A stretch of DNA of 64,000 nucleotides from Marinobacter sp. BGYM27 (GTDB lineage: Bacteria > Pseudomonadota > Gammaproteobacteria > Pseudomonadales > Oleiphilaceae). Every line of letters starts with the position of its first letter. Position 1 is the stretch's first letter. Shown piece after piece: positions 42,529 through 51,969 of this stretch. Location: assembly GCA_025153445.1 (NCBI GenBank), contig JANZNS010000007.1:62001-126000 (forward strand). Reading direction: 5' to 3'. Made by a program: the position numbers and the translations under genes. A model generated the notes under the pieces. It was given only the letters and a program-made list of their open reading frames with translations, was not told where the DNA came from and searched no databases.

Positions 42529-42951
42529 GTGAAAGCAACAATTGATTGGTCCGGTGATGCAAGCTTCAAAGCGACCAGCGGCACGGGCCACACGGTTCAG
42601 ATGGATGGCCCGCCCGACCACGGCGGTCGTGATCTCGGCCCCCGGCCGATGGAGATGTTGTTGATGGGCCTGGGCGGCTGCTCATCCTTTGATGTGATGA
42701 GCATTCTGCAAAAATCCCGACAGGACGTGACCGATTGCCGGGCGGAACTTGAAGCAGAGCGGGCCGATGCAGTCCCGGCGGTCTTCACCCGTATTCATCT
42801 GCACTTTATCGTCACCGGACGCAGCTTGAAGGAAAATCAGGTGAAACGCGCGGTAGCGCTGTCTGCTGAGAAGTACTGTTCAGCGTCTATTATGCTGGAG
42901 AAAGCAGGCGTCGAAATCACCCATGATTATGAGATCCGCGAAGCGGACTAA
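42529..42951 (+). CDS. OsmC-family protein
   Basis: 140 residues, GTG start with GGCAGGAG eight bases upstream. OsmC/Ohr fold: PMEMLLMGLGGCSSFDVMSILQKSRQDVTDC with the first reactive cysteine and AVALSAEKYCSASIMLEKAGVEITHDYEI with the second. Members reduce organic hydroperoxides or act in sulfur chemistry; this one matches the OsmC-like protein that sits between vfr and speD in Pseudomonas. Confidence 0.92.
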   Translation: MKATIDWSGDASFKATSGTGHTVQMDGPPDHGGRDLGPRPMEMLLMGLGGCSSFDVMSILQKSRQDVTDCRAELEAERADAVPAVFTRIHLHFIVTGRSLKENQVKRAVALSAEKYCSASIMLEKAGVEITHDYEIREAD

Positions 42952-43175
42952 AGCCTGACAGATACGCGGCTTCCATTGCGGAAAAGCGTAAGAAAAAACG
43001 GGGGCAAAAACCTATTCAACACTCCTGTGGATAGGCATAATACGCCCCCTCTCCGCCGGTCTGCGCAAAAGGTGATCAACCGATCAGTTCCCGGTGGCGG
43101 TCTTTGCGGTCAATGTTGCATTTATCCGATGCAAATCGACCGCTGTCATTCATCTCCTTAACCGGGGGGGCTGTG

Positions 43176-43967
43176 ATGGAATCAAAGCTAGAGCTTCATG
43201 GTTTCAATAACCTGACCAAATCGTTGAGCTTCAACATATACGATATCTGTTACGCGCAGACCGAAGAGCAGCGTAGAGCCTACATCGACTATATCGATGA
43301 AATGTATAACGCTGAACGTCTGACCCAGATCCTGTCAGATGTGGTTAAAATTATCGGTGCCAATATCCTGAACATTGCTCGTCAGGACTACGAGCCGCAC
43401 GGCGCTTCCGTGACCATGCTGATTGCCGAGCATGAAGTCGGCCCCAACCCGGCTGACAACGAAGAGAGCCCCGGCCCACTGCCGGATGCCATTGTTGCGC
43501 ATCTGGACAAGAGCCACGTGACAGTTCACACCTATCCGGAGAGTCACCCGTACGAAGGTATCAGTACCTTCCGCGCGGATATCGACGTTTCCACCTGCGG
43601 CCTGATTTCACCGCTAAAGGCGCTGAACTACCTGATTCACAGCTTTGATTCCGACGTGGTGACGGTCGACTACCGGGTGCGCGGCTTTACCCGCGACGTG
43701 GATGGCAAGAAGCACTATATCGATCACGACATCAACTCCATCCAGAACTATCTGAGTGAAGATACCCAGAACGGTTATCAGATGATCGACGTGAACGTGT
43801 ATCAGGAAAACCTGTTCCACACCAAGATGAAGCTGAAAAACTTCGATCTCGATAACTATGTGTTCGGCGTCAATGCCAAAGATCTCGACGACGTAGAAGC
43901 GAAAGAAATTTCAGAACGACTTCAGCGTGAAATGCTGGAAATCTTCTATTCCAGAAACGTCGAATAA
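43176..43967 (+). CDS. speD: S-adenosylmethionine decarboxylase proenzyme
   Basis: 263 residues from ATG 43176 ([17 protein letters not shown]). The proenzyme cuts itself before Ser113 in [16 protein letters not shown], forming the pyruvoyl group; this matches the E. coli-type enzyme (264 residues, Ser112). It makes decarboxylated SAM for spermidine synthesis. The upstream frame to 43104 is not needed. A GC-rich hairpin follows the stop codon. No speE is in the window. Confidence 0.96.
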   Translation: MESKLELHGFNNLTKSLSFNIYDICYAQTEEQRRAYIDYIDEMYNAERLTQILSDVVKIIGANILNIARQDYEPHGASVTMLIAEHEVGPNPADNEESPGPLPDAIVAHLDKSHVTVHTYPESHPYEGISTFRADIDVSTCGLISPLKALNYLIHSFDSDVVTVDYRVRGFTRDVDGKKHYIDHDINSIQNYLSEDTQNGYQMIDVNVYQENLFHTKMKLKNFDLDNYVFGVNAKDLDDVEAKEISERLQREMLEIFYSRNVE

Positions 43968-43984
43968 GCTAGAACCCCTGTCAC

Positions 43985-44005
43985 GGCAGGCCCTCACGGC
44001 CTGCC
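43985..44005 (+). terminator. Hairpin after speD
   Basis: Perfect 8-bp stem GGCAGGCC/GGCCTGCC with a 5-base loop, 18 bases after the speD stop codon. No T-run follows directly (the nearest TTTTTT is about 20 bases further), so termination may be partial. Confidence 0.5.
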
Positions 44006-44121
44006 AGACGATCGTTCATATTTTTTGAACAAGCCTTCCAGATTTATCCGGTTTCTTCTATCGGTCAGTCACTGTTCAATAGCTTCATCAAACCAGTCAA
44101 CTGCACTGAGAGGCTATTCCA

Positions 44122-44724
44122 ATGACATCTATTCTTATTGTTACCGCCAGCATGTTCGGCCAGAACGGCCAGTCATCACAACTCGTGTCACAGACCCTTG
44201 AGAAGCTCCGAGCTCAATACCCCGATGCCAAAGAAGTGCATCGCGATCTTGCAGAGCAACCGGTGCCCCACCTGGATGCGACACGCTTTGGCGCATTCCT
44301 GACTGGCGCAGACGAGCGCAACAGCGAGCAGCAGGACGTGGTCGCCTACTCTGACGAGCTGATTCAGGAAATACAGAGTGCTGACGTTATTGTGATGGGC
44401 GTGCCCATGTACAACTTTGGCATCCCCTCGACCCTGAAGGCCTATTTCGACCACATTGCACGTGCCGGCATTACCTTCCGCTACACTGAAAACGGCCCTG
44501 TCGGGCTGCTGAAGGATCGTCCGGTTTACGTTCTGGCCGCTCGCGGCGGGATCTACGCAGGCACCGCCAACGACTCGCAGACACCTTACATCCGTTCGTT
44601 TCTGGGTTTCCTCGGCCTGACACAGGTTGAGTTTATCTACGCCGAAGGATTGAACCTGGGTGATGACCATAAAGCATCGGCCATTACCAAGGCCCACGGT
44701 GATATCGCGGCACTGGAAGTCTGA
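44122..44724 (+). CDS. azoR: FMN-dependent NADH-azoreductase
   Basis: 200 residues. Flavodoxin-like fold with the AzoR patterns SILIVTASMFGQNGQSSQLVSQ (phosphate loop), VMGVPMYNFGIPSTLKAYFDHIARAGITFRYTENGPVGLL and LAARGGIYAG. It reduces quinones and azo compounds with NADH through FMN, usually as a stress-protective quinone reductase. It lies 47 bases upstream of a pirin gene, a frequent neighbour in quinone or redox-stress loci. Confidence 0.92.
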   Translation: MTSILIVTASMFGQNGQSSQLVSQTLEKLRAQYPDAKEVHRDLAEQPVPHLDATRFGAFLTGADERNSEQQDVVAYSDELIQEIQSADVIVMGVPMYNFGIPSTLKAYFDHIARAGITFRYTENGPVGLLKDRPVYVLAARGGIYAGTANDSQTPYIRSFLGFLGLTQVEFIYAEGLNLGDDHKASAITKAHGDIAALEV

Positions 44725-44771
44725 ACGCCGCATACAACGCTCGACACCTGAACCGGTAAAGGAGGTTAATC

Positions 44772-45629
44772 ATGACAACGCATCCATCGCGCTCAATCAG
44801 GCAGGTCATTCCCGGCGCTGAAACCTCCGACGGTGCAGGTGTACGCATCAAACGCTCATTGGGCCAGCAACCGTCGGTCAGGCTGGACCCGTTTCTGATG
44901 CTCGACGAGTTCGGCTCATCGGACGCAGCAGACTACATTGCGGGCTTTCCGTCTCATCCGCACCGAGGCTTTGAAACGGTGACCTACATGATCGAAGGGC
45001 ACATGCTGCATGAAGATCATATGGGTAACCGGGGCGACTTGCGAAACGGCGGCGTGCAGTGGATGACCGCCGGCCGCGGCATTATCCACTCGGAAATGCC
45101 CCAGCAGGAATCCGGTACCATGCGCGGCTTCCAGCTTTGGCTGAACCTGCCCGCAGCGGAAAAGATGCAAGACGCCGGCTACCACGACATCCAACCGGAG
45201 GATATTCCAGAGATTCGCATTGACGGCGGATTAGTGAAACTGATTGCCGGCGAAACCGCCATCAACGGCCAAAGCGCCACCGGTGCGGTATCCGGTAGCA
45301 GCACGGCACCAATCTACGCCGACATACAACTGGAGCCGGCCGCCAAGGTCAGCCTGAACGTACCCGCAAGCCATCAGGGCTTGCTGTACCTGTACGAAGG
45401 CGATGCCACGCTCGGTCAACAGCCGCTGCAACGCAGTGCGGCCAACATACTGGCTGACGACGGCGACAGCATCACCGTCAAAAGCGGCCCCACCGGCGCA
45501 CGGTTGTTACTGATCGCAGGCAAGCCCATCGGCGAACCGATCGTCCAGTATGGCCCCTTCGTGATGAACAGCCGTGAGGAGATCGAACAGGCATTGCAGG
45601 ATTATCGGGATGGCACGCTGACCGCCTGA
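44772..45629 (+). CDS. Pirin-family protein
   Basis: 285 residues, bicupin. Metal-binding cupin 1: DYIAGFPSHPHRGFETVTYMIEGHMLHEDHMGN, then RGIIHSEMPQ and LQLWLNLP-type pattern. YhaK/YhhW-type pirins can act as quercetin dioxygenases or redox-sensitive regulators. An AAAGGAGG ribosome binding site precedes the ATG. Probably co-transcribed with the azoreductase. Confidence 0.92.
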   Translation: MTTHPSRSIRQVIPGAETSDGAGVRIKRSLGQQPSVRLDPFLMLDEFGSSDAADYIAGFPSHPHRGFETVTYMIEGHMLHEDHMGNRGDLRNGGVQWMTAGRGIIHSEMPQQESGTMRGFQLWLNLPAAEKMQDAGYHDIQPEDIPEIRIDGGLVKLIAGETAINGQSATGAVSGSSTAPIYADIQLEPAAKVSLNVPASHQGLLYLYEGDATLGQQPLQRSAANILADDGDSITVKSGPTGARLLLIAGKPIGEPIVQYGPFVMNSREEIEQALQDYRDGTLTA

Positions 45630-45669
45630 GGCGAATGCGTTGTAGGGGGTCTTGCAAAAAGCATTCGCC
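45630..45669. repeat. Inverted repeat after the pirin gene
   Basis: GGCGAATGC at 45630-45638 and GCATTCGCC at 45661-45669 form a perfect 9-bp inverted repeat across 22 bases, starting on the last base of the pirin stop codon. It could end the pirin transcript or be part of a mosaic repeat, together with the two elements that follow. Confidence 0.6.
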
Positions 45670-45678
45670 CCCCGCAGT

Positions 45679-45792
45679 TGTAGCCGAAGCTTCAGCTTCG
45701 GAGCAGCACGCAGGGCTGCCGGTGCCAAATCCCGGAAGTGGCGGGGAGTTCGGGAGCCTGACGGCTCCACCAAAGCTGAAGCTTCGGCTACA
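45679..45792. repeat. Pair of REP-like sequences in opposite orientation
   Basis: A 23-base element at 45679-45701 recurs in opposite orientation at 45770-45792 with one mismatch. Each copy contains the internal palindrome GAAGCTTCAGCTTC-like core and begins TGTAGCCGAAGC. About 68 bases lie between. This looks like a BIME/REP pair typical of intergenic space in Pseudomonas relatives. Confidence 0.75.
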
Positions 45793-45815
45793 AAGAGCAC
45801 TCCCCCAGTGTATAA

Positions 45816-45930
45816 GCGTTTCTGAGGCATTGAAGTGCAAGGCGCACGGCGCGGAGGAAGCGGAGCCTACTGCCCGGTAGGTGAGCTGACGAGCACCGCG
45901 CAACGCCGCAATTCAACGCCTCAGGAACGC
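45816..45930. repeat. 115-base imperfect palindrome
   Basis: The ends GCGTTTCTGAGGCATTGAA (45816 on) and, on the other strand, GCGTTCCTGAGGCGTTGAA (45930 back) match at 17 of 19 positions. The centre is a CCTAC-TGCCCG-GTAGG hairpin at about 45869-45884. The whole could fold into one long cruciform. It lies between the convergent pirin and prk genes and resembles dispersed palindromic repeats of gammaproteobacteria. Confidence 0.75.
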
Positions 45931-45936
45931 CACCCC

Positions 45937-46803
45937 CTAAGCGAATTGTTTGTGGGCCATTAGCTCCAGCACCATCGGCCTGACGATCAGGTCCATCGCC
46001 AGCCCCAGTTTCGTGCCCGGAATCACCAGCGTATTGTGCCGTGACATATGACTCCCGGGGATCATCTGCAGCAGGTACGGGAAATCAATATCGCGGTGAT
46101 CGCGAAAGCGGATCACGATCAGGCTTTCGTCGTCGTTGGGCAACTCGGTGACCACAAAGGGGTTGGAGGTATCCACCATCGGCACCCGCTGGAAATTGAC
46201 GTGGGTGTGGGAGAACTGGGGCACGATGTCCTGAACGTAGTCGTCCATCCGGTTGATGATGGTTTTGACCACCGCTTCCTGGGAGTAGCCGCGCATATTG
46301 GTATCGCGGTATATCTTCTGCATCCACTCCAGATTGACGATGGGCACGACGCCAATCAGCAGGTCCACATACTGGGCGATGTTGTAGTGCTCTGACACCA
46401 CACCGCCGTGCAACCCTTCGTAGAACAGCAAATCGGTATCCGGCGCCAACGGTGACCAGCGAGTGAACGTACCGGGCTCGAACCCCTCCCGCATCAACTC
46501 GAAATCGTCGTCGTGTACGTACTCGCGTGACTGGCCGCTGCCGTTAATGCCGTAGTCGTGAAACAGGCCCTCGAGCCGATCAATATGGTTGGCATCCAGC
46601 GCAAAATGGTTACGCTGACCGTACTTGCCTTTCTCGGCGAGCACTGCCATCTGGTCACGGGTGTAGCGGTGGAAACTGTCACCGCTGACCCGTGCGGCGG
46701 CGATGCCCTCGCTGGAAAAGATCTGGCTGAATATGCGGCCAGTGGTGGTGGTGCCGGCCCCAGAAGAACCGGTCACCGCAATAATCGGATGGCGTTTGGA
46801 CAT
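45937..46803 (-). CDS. prkB: Phosphoribulokinase
   Basis: 288 residues from ATG 46803 (MSKRHPIIAVTGSSGAGTTTT). The P-loop GSSGAGTT is at residues 12-19; RVSGDSFHRYTRDQM, NHFALDANHIDRL and LLFYEGLHGGVV are class I phosphoribulokinase motifs. It phosphorylates ribulose 5-phosphate. No RuBisCO or other Calvin-cycle gene is in the window; a similar stand-alone PrkB exists in E. coli and other heterotrophs, where its role is unsettled. Stop codon just after the long palindrome. Confidence 0.92.
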   Translation of the reverse strand: MSKRHPIIAVTGSSGAGTTTTGRIFSQIFSSEGIAAARVSGDSFHRYTRDQMAVLAEKGKYGQRNHFALDANHIDRLEGLFHDYGINGSGQSREYVHDDDFELMREGFEPGTFTRWSPLAPDTDLLFYEGLHGGVVSEHYNIAQYVDLLIGVVPIVNLEWMQKIYRDTNMRGYSQEAVVKTIINRMDDYVQDIVPQFSHTHVNFQRVPMVDTSNPFVVTELPNDDESLIVIRFRDHRDIDFPYLLQMIPGSHMSRHNTLVIPGTKLGLAMDLIVRPMVLELMAHKQFA

Positions 46804-46908
46804 AATCAAAAAAGTCCTGACTCACAGGGCAAGTAACGGGCGGGCGCCTCGCCTGACTGCCAGCGGGCGCCGCAATATGGGGCAGCATAGCGGGGATGTG
46901 AGAATCTG

Positions 46909-49900
46909 TCAGCTCAGGATGGTATTCAGCAACTGCGGCTTTTCAATCACATAGCCCTGAGCGTAGTCGACACCCAGGCTGCGCAGCATGTCCAGGGTAG
47001 CCCGGTCTTCCACCTGTGAGGCAATCACTTCACGCTTGGTGTAGTGGACCATATCCACCATGGAGCGCACCATCGCCCTGTCGGCTTCATTGCTGACAAT
47101 GTGGCGGGTAAAGGCGCCATCAAGTTTGATCAGGTCCACCGGCAGGCTTCTCATGTACTCGTAAGACGTCGGGCCGCTACCGAAATTGCCAAGACAGAAC
47201 CGGCAACCCAGTTCTTTCATCTCGATCATGAAGTCAGCGACTTCCTGTAGATTATGGATAGCCGCCGCTTCAGTGATTTCAAACCAGAGGCGCTCGATGG
47301 GGGCGTTCTTCTGGCTCAGCTTTTCATATATAAATTCAAGCAACGACGCGTCGTTGAGCGAATAACCGGACAGGTTGATACAGACTCCGCCCAGCTTGCG
47401 GGCGGCTGATTCCGAATCGCGCAGTGCGTCCAGCATTCGGCCCACCACCCAGCGATCGACGGCCTGCATACGGTTGTAACGCTCAGCCATACGCACGAAT
47501 TCTGCGGCGGTAATCAGATTGCCGGCATCGTCATACATACTGATCAGAATTTCATACTGGGTGCCCATGTTGGCGTCAGCATGAAGCGGTATCAGCTTCT
47601 GGCCCCGGAGCAGGACCTGATCTTCATCGAAGTTGCCCAACCCGGCCACCTTGGCGGCAATTTGCTCCTGCTGGGCCTGTACCTGGGCATTCATGGTGTA
47701 AGTGACCACACGCCCGTTACCCAGCTGTTTGGCGCTCTTGCAGGATGCATCCGCAGCCTTGAGCCAGCGCTCGGCTGTCACCAGCGCAGGTTCGTTGGGG
47801 GCAATACCGGCGCAGGCAGAAAAGCGATAGTGGCGACCGTTGTACTCGAAATCGAGCGCCTCGATCCCCGCGATCACGACCTTGACCGCCGCCTCGCAAC
47901 CCTCCGCCGGGAACAGGAATGCGAACTCGTTGCCGTCCAGACGCGCCAGCGGCAATTCAGGCGCCACATGCTGACGCAGCGTTTCTGCCACTCGGGCAAG
48001 GGCGTCATCGCCCGATTTAAATCCGGCTGTATCGTTAAGCAACCGGAACTGACGAAGATCGATCTTCACGAGGCTCAATGCCTGCTCATCAGGCCGGGTC
48101 AGATGCTGCTCAAGCACCCGCTCGAATTCCCTGCGTGCCAGTAATCCGGTCAGCTCATCATGAGTAGAAACCCAGGACAGCTGGTCGTATACCTGCTTGA
48201 CCATCCGGTCGATACTGTCGTCGACCAGAGGCCGCTCGTAACTTTCGTCCGGCACCAGAATGCCCTGCTTGAGCTGATGCGCCAGCTGCTCAAGTGTCAG
48301 CTCGACAACTCGCATCCCCTGATGATTGACGAAAACAAAGCGACTGAACGCCCGGGCAATCCAGACCAGCCGGACATAGTAGGGCTCATTGGGGTTATCC
48401 TGATTACGCAGCCAATCCCCCACAGACAGGCGCTGGGCGCGCGCAGTCCAGCGCTGAAGACTACGCAACTGCCGCTCGGTGGCCTTGTCTTCCGGCGTTT
48501 GTACCGGTGCGGCTTCGCGCGGAACATCGACCCTTTCAACCTCAGCACCCGGCCCTTTAACCAGAAACGACTTGAGCTCGTCCCTGATCTGGGCAGATGG
48601 CAGGTGATTGCTCGAAATAGACGCCAGGCCGTCCTGAATCATCCGCAACAACTCGGGAAGATTGATGCTGGCGCCCTCGTTATCGGCGAAGGCCATCAAG
48701 GAATCCAGTACCGACAGGTAATCCTGCCACAGCTGACTATCCGGCCCTTGCCGGATCCATGTCAGCGAAAGCAGATCACGCCAGCCGCCGTTCAGCAAAC
48801 TGAGCACCGGCTTGGGTACCTGGCGGCCACCCAGGCGCTGGTCCAACACATCAGTCACGGCTTTTTTGGCCTCCGCGACTTTCTGTGCGCCTTCAGCGGC
48901 TGCGCTGACCCGCTCGACATTGCGACGGTAAACCAGATTCTGGCGCTCGATCAGCGTATCCAGCTCGCCCCGCACACTCTCGAACACGGCCGTGTCCTGG
49001 TCGAATTCCCGCGTGATGCGCTGAACCATTTCGTCCATACGGCGCTGAATCACCGGGTTCACACGTCCACCCTTGATACCCAGTTGGGCCATCCGGTTCA
49101 TGACACCTCTCACCGGACTGCTTTGGTCGTCAAAAAACGCCCGGTCGCGCAGCACGACTTTCAATACGGGCACTTCCAGGTGGCGCATCTGCTGACGCAC
49201 CGCATCATTCAATCTTGGGCTATCGACCACACTGCGAAAGAACTGGTCGACCACATCAACCGTTTCCTGTTGGGCCTCATCCAACGCCGCATTACTGGCG
49301 TCGCGCACCTGCTCTACGACCCGTTCACGCAATGGCTGGTCACTAGCAGCTGACGCCTCAGTGGCGGATTGCTGCATCGATTGCAGTTCGCGCTGAAACT
49401 CACCGGCAGAGAGCTGTCTGGCGTCCGGCAGGTAGGGCGCAGGTGCACTGACACCGGCCTCCTTGCGACGGGTACTGAGCGTCGATAACAGATTGCGCAC
49501 GGTGGCGAATGCAGTCTGGGCGCTTTGGGAATGACTTCTGAAGGTATCCGGGGACGGCGTGCCGCCGGGCTTCACGCCGCCATGTCGAGTCGATGCGGGC
49601 AGCACCGGCTCGGGGGCTTTGGCTGGCGATGCCGGAGCCGCCTTCACCGTTGGCTTTTCCGGCTCCTTGCGGGGCGTTCGGTCACTGAGATAACGACTGA
49701 GGTCGAGATCTGGCAGAACGCCCTGACGAATCAGTATCTGGTTCAGTGAGGTGTAAAGCGATTCGAGCTGCTGTAATACCAGTTTGTCGAATACCTTAAG
49801 GCAGATTTTCTCGACGTCCCGCGACGCCTTGAAATGCTGCAGGCCGTTGTGGAAAGCCTCACAGATCAACGCCGGCCCCAACGGATTATGATGGCCTGTG

Positions 49901-50661
49901 GCGTTACCTACTCCCAGCTTGTCCAGTCGCATACGCAGCTGAAGCAGCTCGCCACGGTAAAGCGTATCCGCTTTCGTCACCATAACCTTTATGGTCAGCC
50001 AGTCCTCAAACTCGCTCTTGTCTACCAACGACAGCTCGCTACCGGGCGCCCCCTTGCGCTCGGGCTTGAGCGGCGATTCCAGCGCAATCATCATCTGATG
50101 CCAGATTGCCCGCTGGCGTGAAGCCAGTTGACCCGACGCATCGAGCAACTCGTTTGCCAACTGATCCGAAGGGGCATGCTGGGCAGCCTCACTGAGGGTG
50201 CTGACCATGCCGTCAAAGCACGGCTCCATCAGCTGTTCAATGTGCTGAATAACGGTCTTGGCACACTGATGCAGTACAAACTGCACGCGCTCGCTGGGAG
50301 GCTTGAGGTGGGAGCGTTCCTGATTGGCACTGGAGCCGAGCTGTTGCAACATCGCGTTTAGGGCAGCCGGGCTTTCCCGGGTGAAATAAACCCCCATCGC
50401 GCCATCCATGAGACGGGCAACCTGCACATGCATGTCATGACGCGACGCACCATCGGCACTGCGAAAGCGGATTAGCAGGTCATCCGGGCGATGCGCCTCG
50501 GAGAGCGCACCACGGACCCGCTTGGCGGTATCGCCCGAGAAACGGATGAACAGCCCTTCCGCACAGAAATCAGCAATCTGGCAAGGCCATGACTGATCGT
50601 CCGTGAGATAGAGTTGTGCTGCGAGCTTTATGGGTTGCCGAGTACTGGCACGTCGTTCCAT
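46909..50661 (-). CDS. PilZ-DUF1631-GGDEF-EAL protein with degenerate catalytic sites
   Basis: 1250 residues from ATG 50661 (MERRASTRQPIKLAAQL). Order: PilZ at the N-terminus (RRASTR and DFCAEGLFI, close to the RxxxR and D/N-x-S-x-x-G c-di-GMP motifs), a long DUF1631 helical region (about 110-770), GGDEF (about 820-970) and EAL (about 1000-1250). The GGDEF motif is LDGNEF (909-913), and the EAL DDFG motif is GNFG (1158-1159 replace both Asp), though the EAL-position Glu, Asn, Lys and final Glu remain. It is therefore probably a c-di-GMP receptor or scaffold, not a synthase or hydrolase. Single gene, divergent from the metallopeptidase. Confidence 0.9.
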   Translation of the reverse strand: MERRASTRQPIKLAAQLYLTDDQSWPCQIADFCAEGLFIRFSGDTAKRVRGALSEAHRPDDLLIRFRSADGASRHDMHVQVARLMDGAMGVYFTRESPAALNAMLQQLGSSANQERSHLKPPSERVQFVLHQCAKTVIQHIEQLMEPCFDGMVSTLSEAAQHAPSDQLANELLDASGQLASRQRAIWHQMMIALESPLKPERKGAPGSELSLVDKSEFEDWLTIKVMVTKADTLYRGELLQLRMRLDKLGVGNATGHHNPLGPALICEAFHNGLQHFKASRDVEKICLKVFDKLVLQQLESLYTSLNQILIRQGVLPDLDLSRYLSDRTPRKEPEKPTVKAAPASPAKAPEPVLPASTRHGGVKPGGTPSPDTFRSHSQSAQTAFATVRNLLSTLSTRRKEAGVSAPAPYLPDARQLSAGEFQRELQSMQQSATEASAASDQPLRERVVEQVRDASNAALDEAQQETVDVVDQFFRSVVDSPRLNDAVRQQMRHLEVPVLKVVLRDRAFFDDQSSPVRGVMNRMAQLGIKGGRVNPVIQRRMDEMVQRITREFDQDTAVFESVRGELDTLIERQNLVYRRNVERVSAAAEGAQKVAEAKKAVTDVLDQRLGGRQVPKPVLSLLNGGWRDLLSLTWIRQGPDSQLWQDYLSVLDSLMAFADNEGASINLPELLRMIQDGLASISSNHLPSAQIRDELKSFLVKGPGAEVERVDVPREAAPVQTPEDKATERQLRSLQRWTARAQRLSVGDWLRNQDNPNEPYYVRLVWIARAFSRFVFVNHQGMRVVELTLEQLAHQLKQGILVPDESYERPLVDDSIDRMVKQVYDQLSWVSTHDELTGLLARREFERVLEQHLTRPDEQALSLVKIDLRQFRLLNDTAGFKSGDDALARVAETLRQHVAPELPLARLDGNEFAFLFPAEGCEAAVKVVIAGIEALDFEYNGRHYRFSACAGIAPNEPALVTAERWLKAADASCKSAKQLGNGRVVTYTMNAQVQAQQEQIAAKVAGLGNFDEDQVLLRGQKLIPLHADANMGTQYEILISMYDDAGNLITAAEFVRMAERYNRMQAVDRWVVGRMLDALRDSESAARKLGGVCINLSGYSLNDASLLEFIYEKLSQKNAPIERLWFEITEAAAIHNLQEVADFMIEMKELGCRFCLGNFGSGPTSYEYMRSLPVDLIKLDGAFTRHIVSNEADRAMVRSMVDMVHYTKREVIASQVEDRATLDMLRSLGVDYAQGYVIEKPQLLNTILS

Positions 50662-50823
50662 CGAATCTCTGAATACCCTGCCTGTGAATCGCACTTGCGG
50701 GTGTGCGACACCGGCTAACGTGTTGAAGTCGCCGCCTGCATCATGAATAAAGCGGTATGCTGAAGTATAGTATCTGCCACCGGCTCCACGACCGGCATTG
50801 ACAACCTTTTACAATCCGCAGTA

Positions 50824-50847
50824 CCCCGGCGGCGATCACCGCCGGGG
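50824..50847. other. Perfect GC-rich hairpin before the metallopeptidase gene
   Basis: CCCCGGCGG and CCGCCGGGG form a perfect 9-bp stem with a 6-base loop, 27 bases upstream of the ATG at 50875. No T-run follows. It may shape the 5' leader of this mRNA. Confidence 0.55.
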
Positions 50848-50874
50848 ACGGCCTTCCCTGAGTGATTCTGCCTG

Positions 50875-51969
50875 ATGTATCAGCTTAGCCAGATCTATCT
50901 ACTTTCGCTACTGATCTTTAGTCTGACCGGTTGTTCCGGCATCCATTACTACCAGCAGGCAGTGACCGGTCAAATGACACTACTGTGGGACCGCACCCCC
51001 ATTGAAGACGTACTGGATGATCCTGCCACTGATGAAGCTTTACAGCAAAAGCTGAACCTGGCGATAAGGGCACGCCAGTTCGCCGGCGACAACCTGGCGC
51101 TGCCAGTCGACGGTACGTTTTCGTCGTACGTAGAGCTGAACCGGCCCTATGTGGTTTATAACCTTGTGATCGCGCCCCGTTTTTCACTGGCGCCGCAACA
51201 GTGGTGCTATCCGGTCATTGGCTGTCAGGCTTATCGCGGCTTCTTCCATCTGGAGGATGCACAGGAGGAAATGTCCGGTTACCCATCGGATGAGTACGAT
51301 CGGTTCATTGGCGGGGTCAGTGCCTATTCGACCCTCGGCTGGTTCGATGACCCTCTCCACAGCGGTTTTACCAATTTGCCGGACGACCGGATGGTGGCGC
51401 TGATTTTTCACGAACTGGCGCACAAGGTGGTCTATGTTGACGGCGACACCACGTTCAACGAAAGTTTTGCAACAACGGTGGAACTGGAAGGCCTGAAGCG
51501 CTGGCTGATTGCAGAGGGGCAACCAGAGACCTATAACCAGGCCAACGTCCGCTGGCAGATGCGACGCGACACGATCCAGCTGGTTGAGCAAACGAGTGAG
51601 CAACTGAACCGGCTTTATCAGGCAGCTGATACCCTGCCCGAGCAAACCCTGATGGCCCGCAAGCAGGCATTACTGGAAGCACTCAAGACAGACTACGCTG
51701 CGCTCGAAACACGATGGGGCGAACCCGGCCCACTCGGAGGACTTGTCGACCAGGCCAATAACGCGATTATCGGCCTGCTCAAGCAATACAATGGTGACGT
51801 CCCGGCCTTTCAGCAATTGCTGAAGGACAGTAATGGCGACTTCCTGGTGTTCTTCGATAAGGTCCGTGCGCTGGCTGAGCTGGATGCCGAACCACGCCGG
51901 CAGCAGCTCGACAACCTGAGAAGCCGCCAGACGGAGCCCGCTGAAGTGACGACTAGGCCAGACGCTTAA
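50875..51969 (+). CDS. Lipoprotein zinc peptidase of the Aminopep family
   Basis: 364 residues. The lipoprotein signal ends SLTGC (Cys20). The zinc motif HELAH is at residues 179-183 and the third-ligand region FNESFATTVELEGLKRW follows about 17 residues later, the pattern of the predicted aminopeptidase family (COG4324). Upstream LGWFDDPLHSGF is also conserved. It should be periplasmic, anchored in a membrane. The end overlaps the convergent argA by 17 bases. Substrate unknown. Confidence 0.85.
   Translation: MYQLSQIYLLSLLIFSLTGCSGIHYYQQAVTGQMTLLWDRTPIEDVLDDPATDEALQQKLNLAIRARQFAGDNLALPVDGTFSSYVELNRPYVVYNLVIAPRFSLAPQQWCYPVIGCQAYRGFFHLEDAQEEMSGYPSDEYDRFIGGVSAYSTLGWFDDPLHSGFTNLPDDRMVALIFHELAHKVVYVDGDTTFNESFATTVELEGLKRWLIAEGQPETYNQANVRWQMRRDTIQLVEQTSEQLNRLYQAADTLPEQTLMARKQALLEALKTDYAALETRWGEPGPLGGLVDQANNAIIGLLKQYNGDVPAFQQLLKDSNGDFLVFFDKVRALAELDAEPRRQQLDNLRSRQTEPAEVTTRPDA

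Noticed and set aside
45679-45792. CRISPR-like repeat pair
   Set aside because: Only two copies in opposite orientation with internal palindromes; no regular spacers and no cas genes.
48160-49353. 397-codon open frame on the plus strand
   Set aside because: It lies fully antisense to the 1250-residue PilZ/GGDEF/EAL gene, whose domains are clear; its translation has no recognisable domain and is a by-product of GC-rich codon use.
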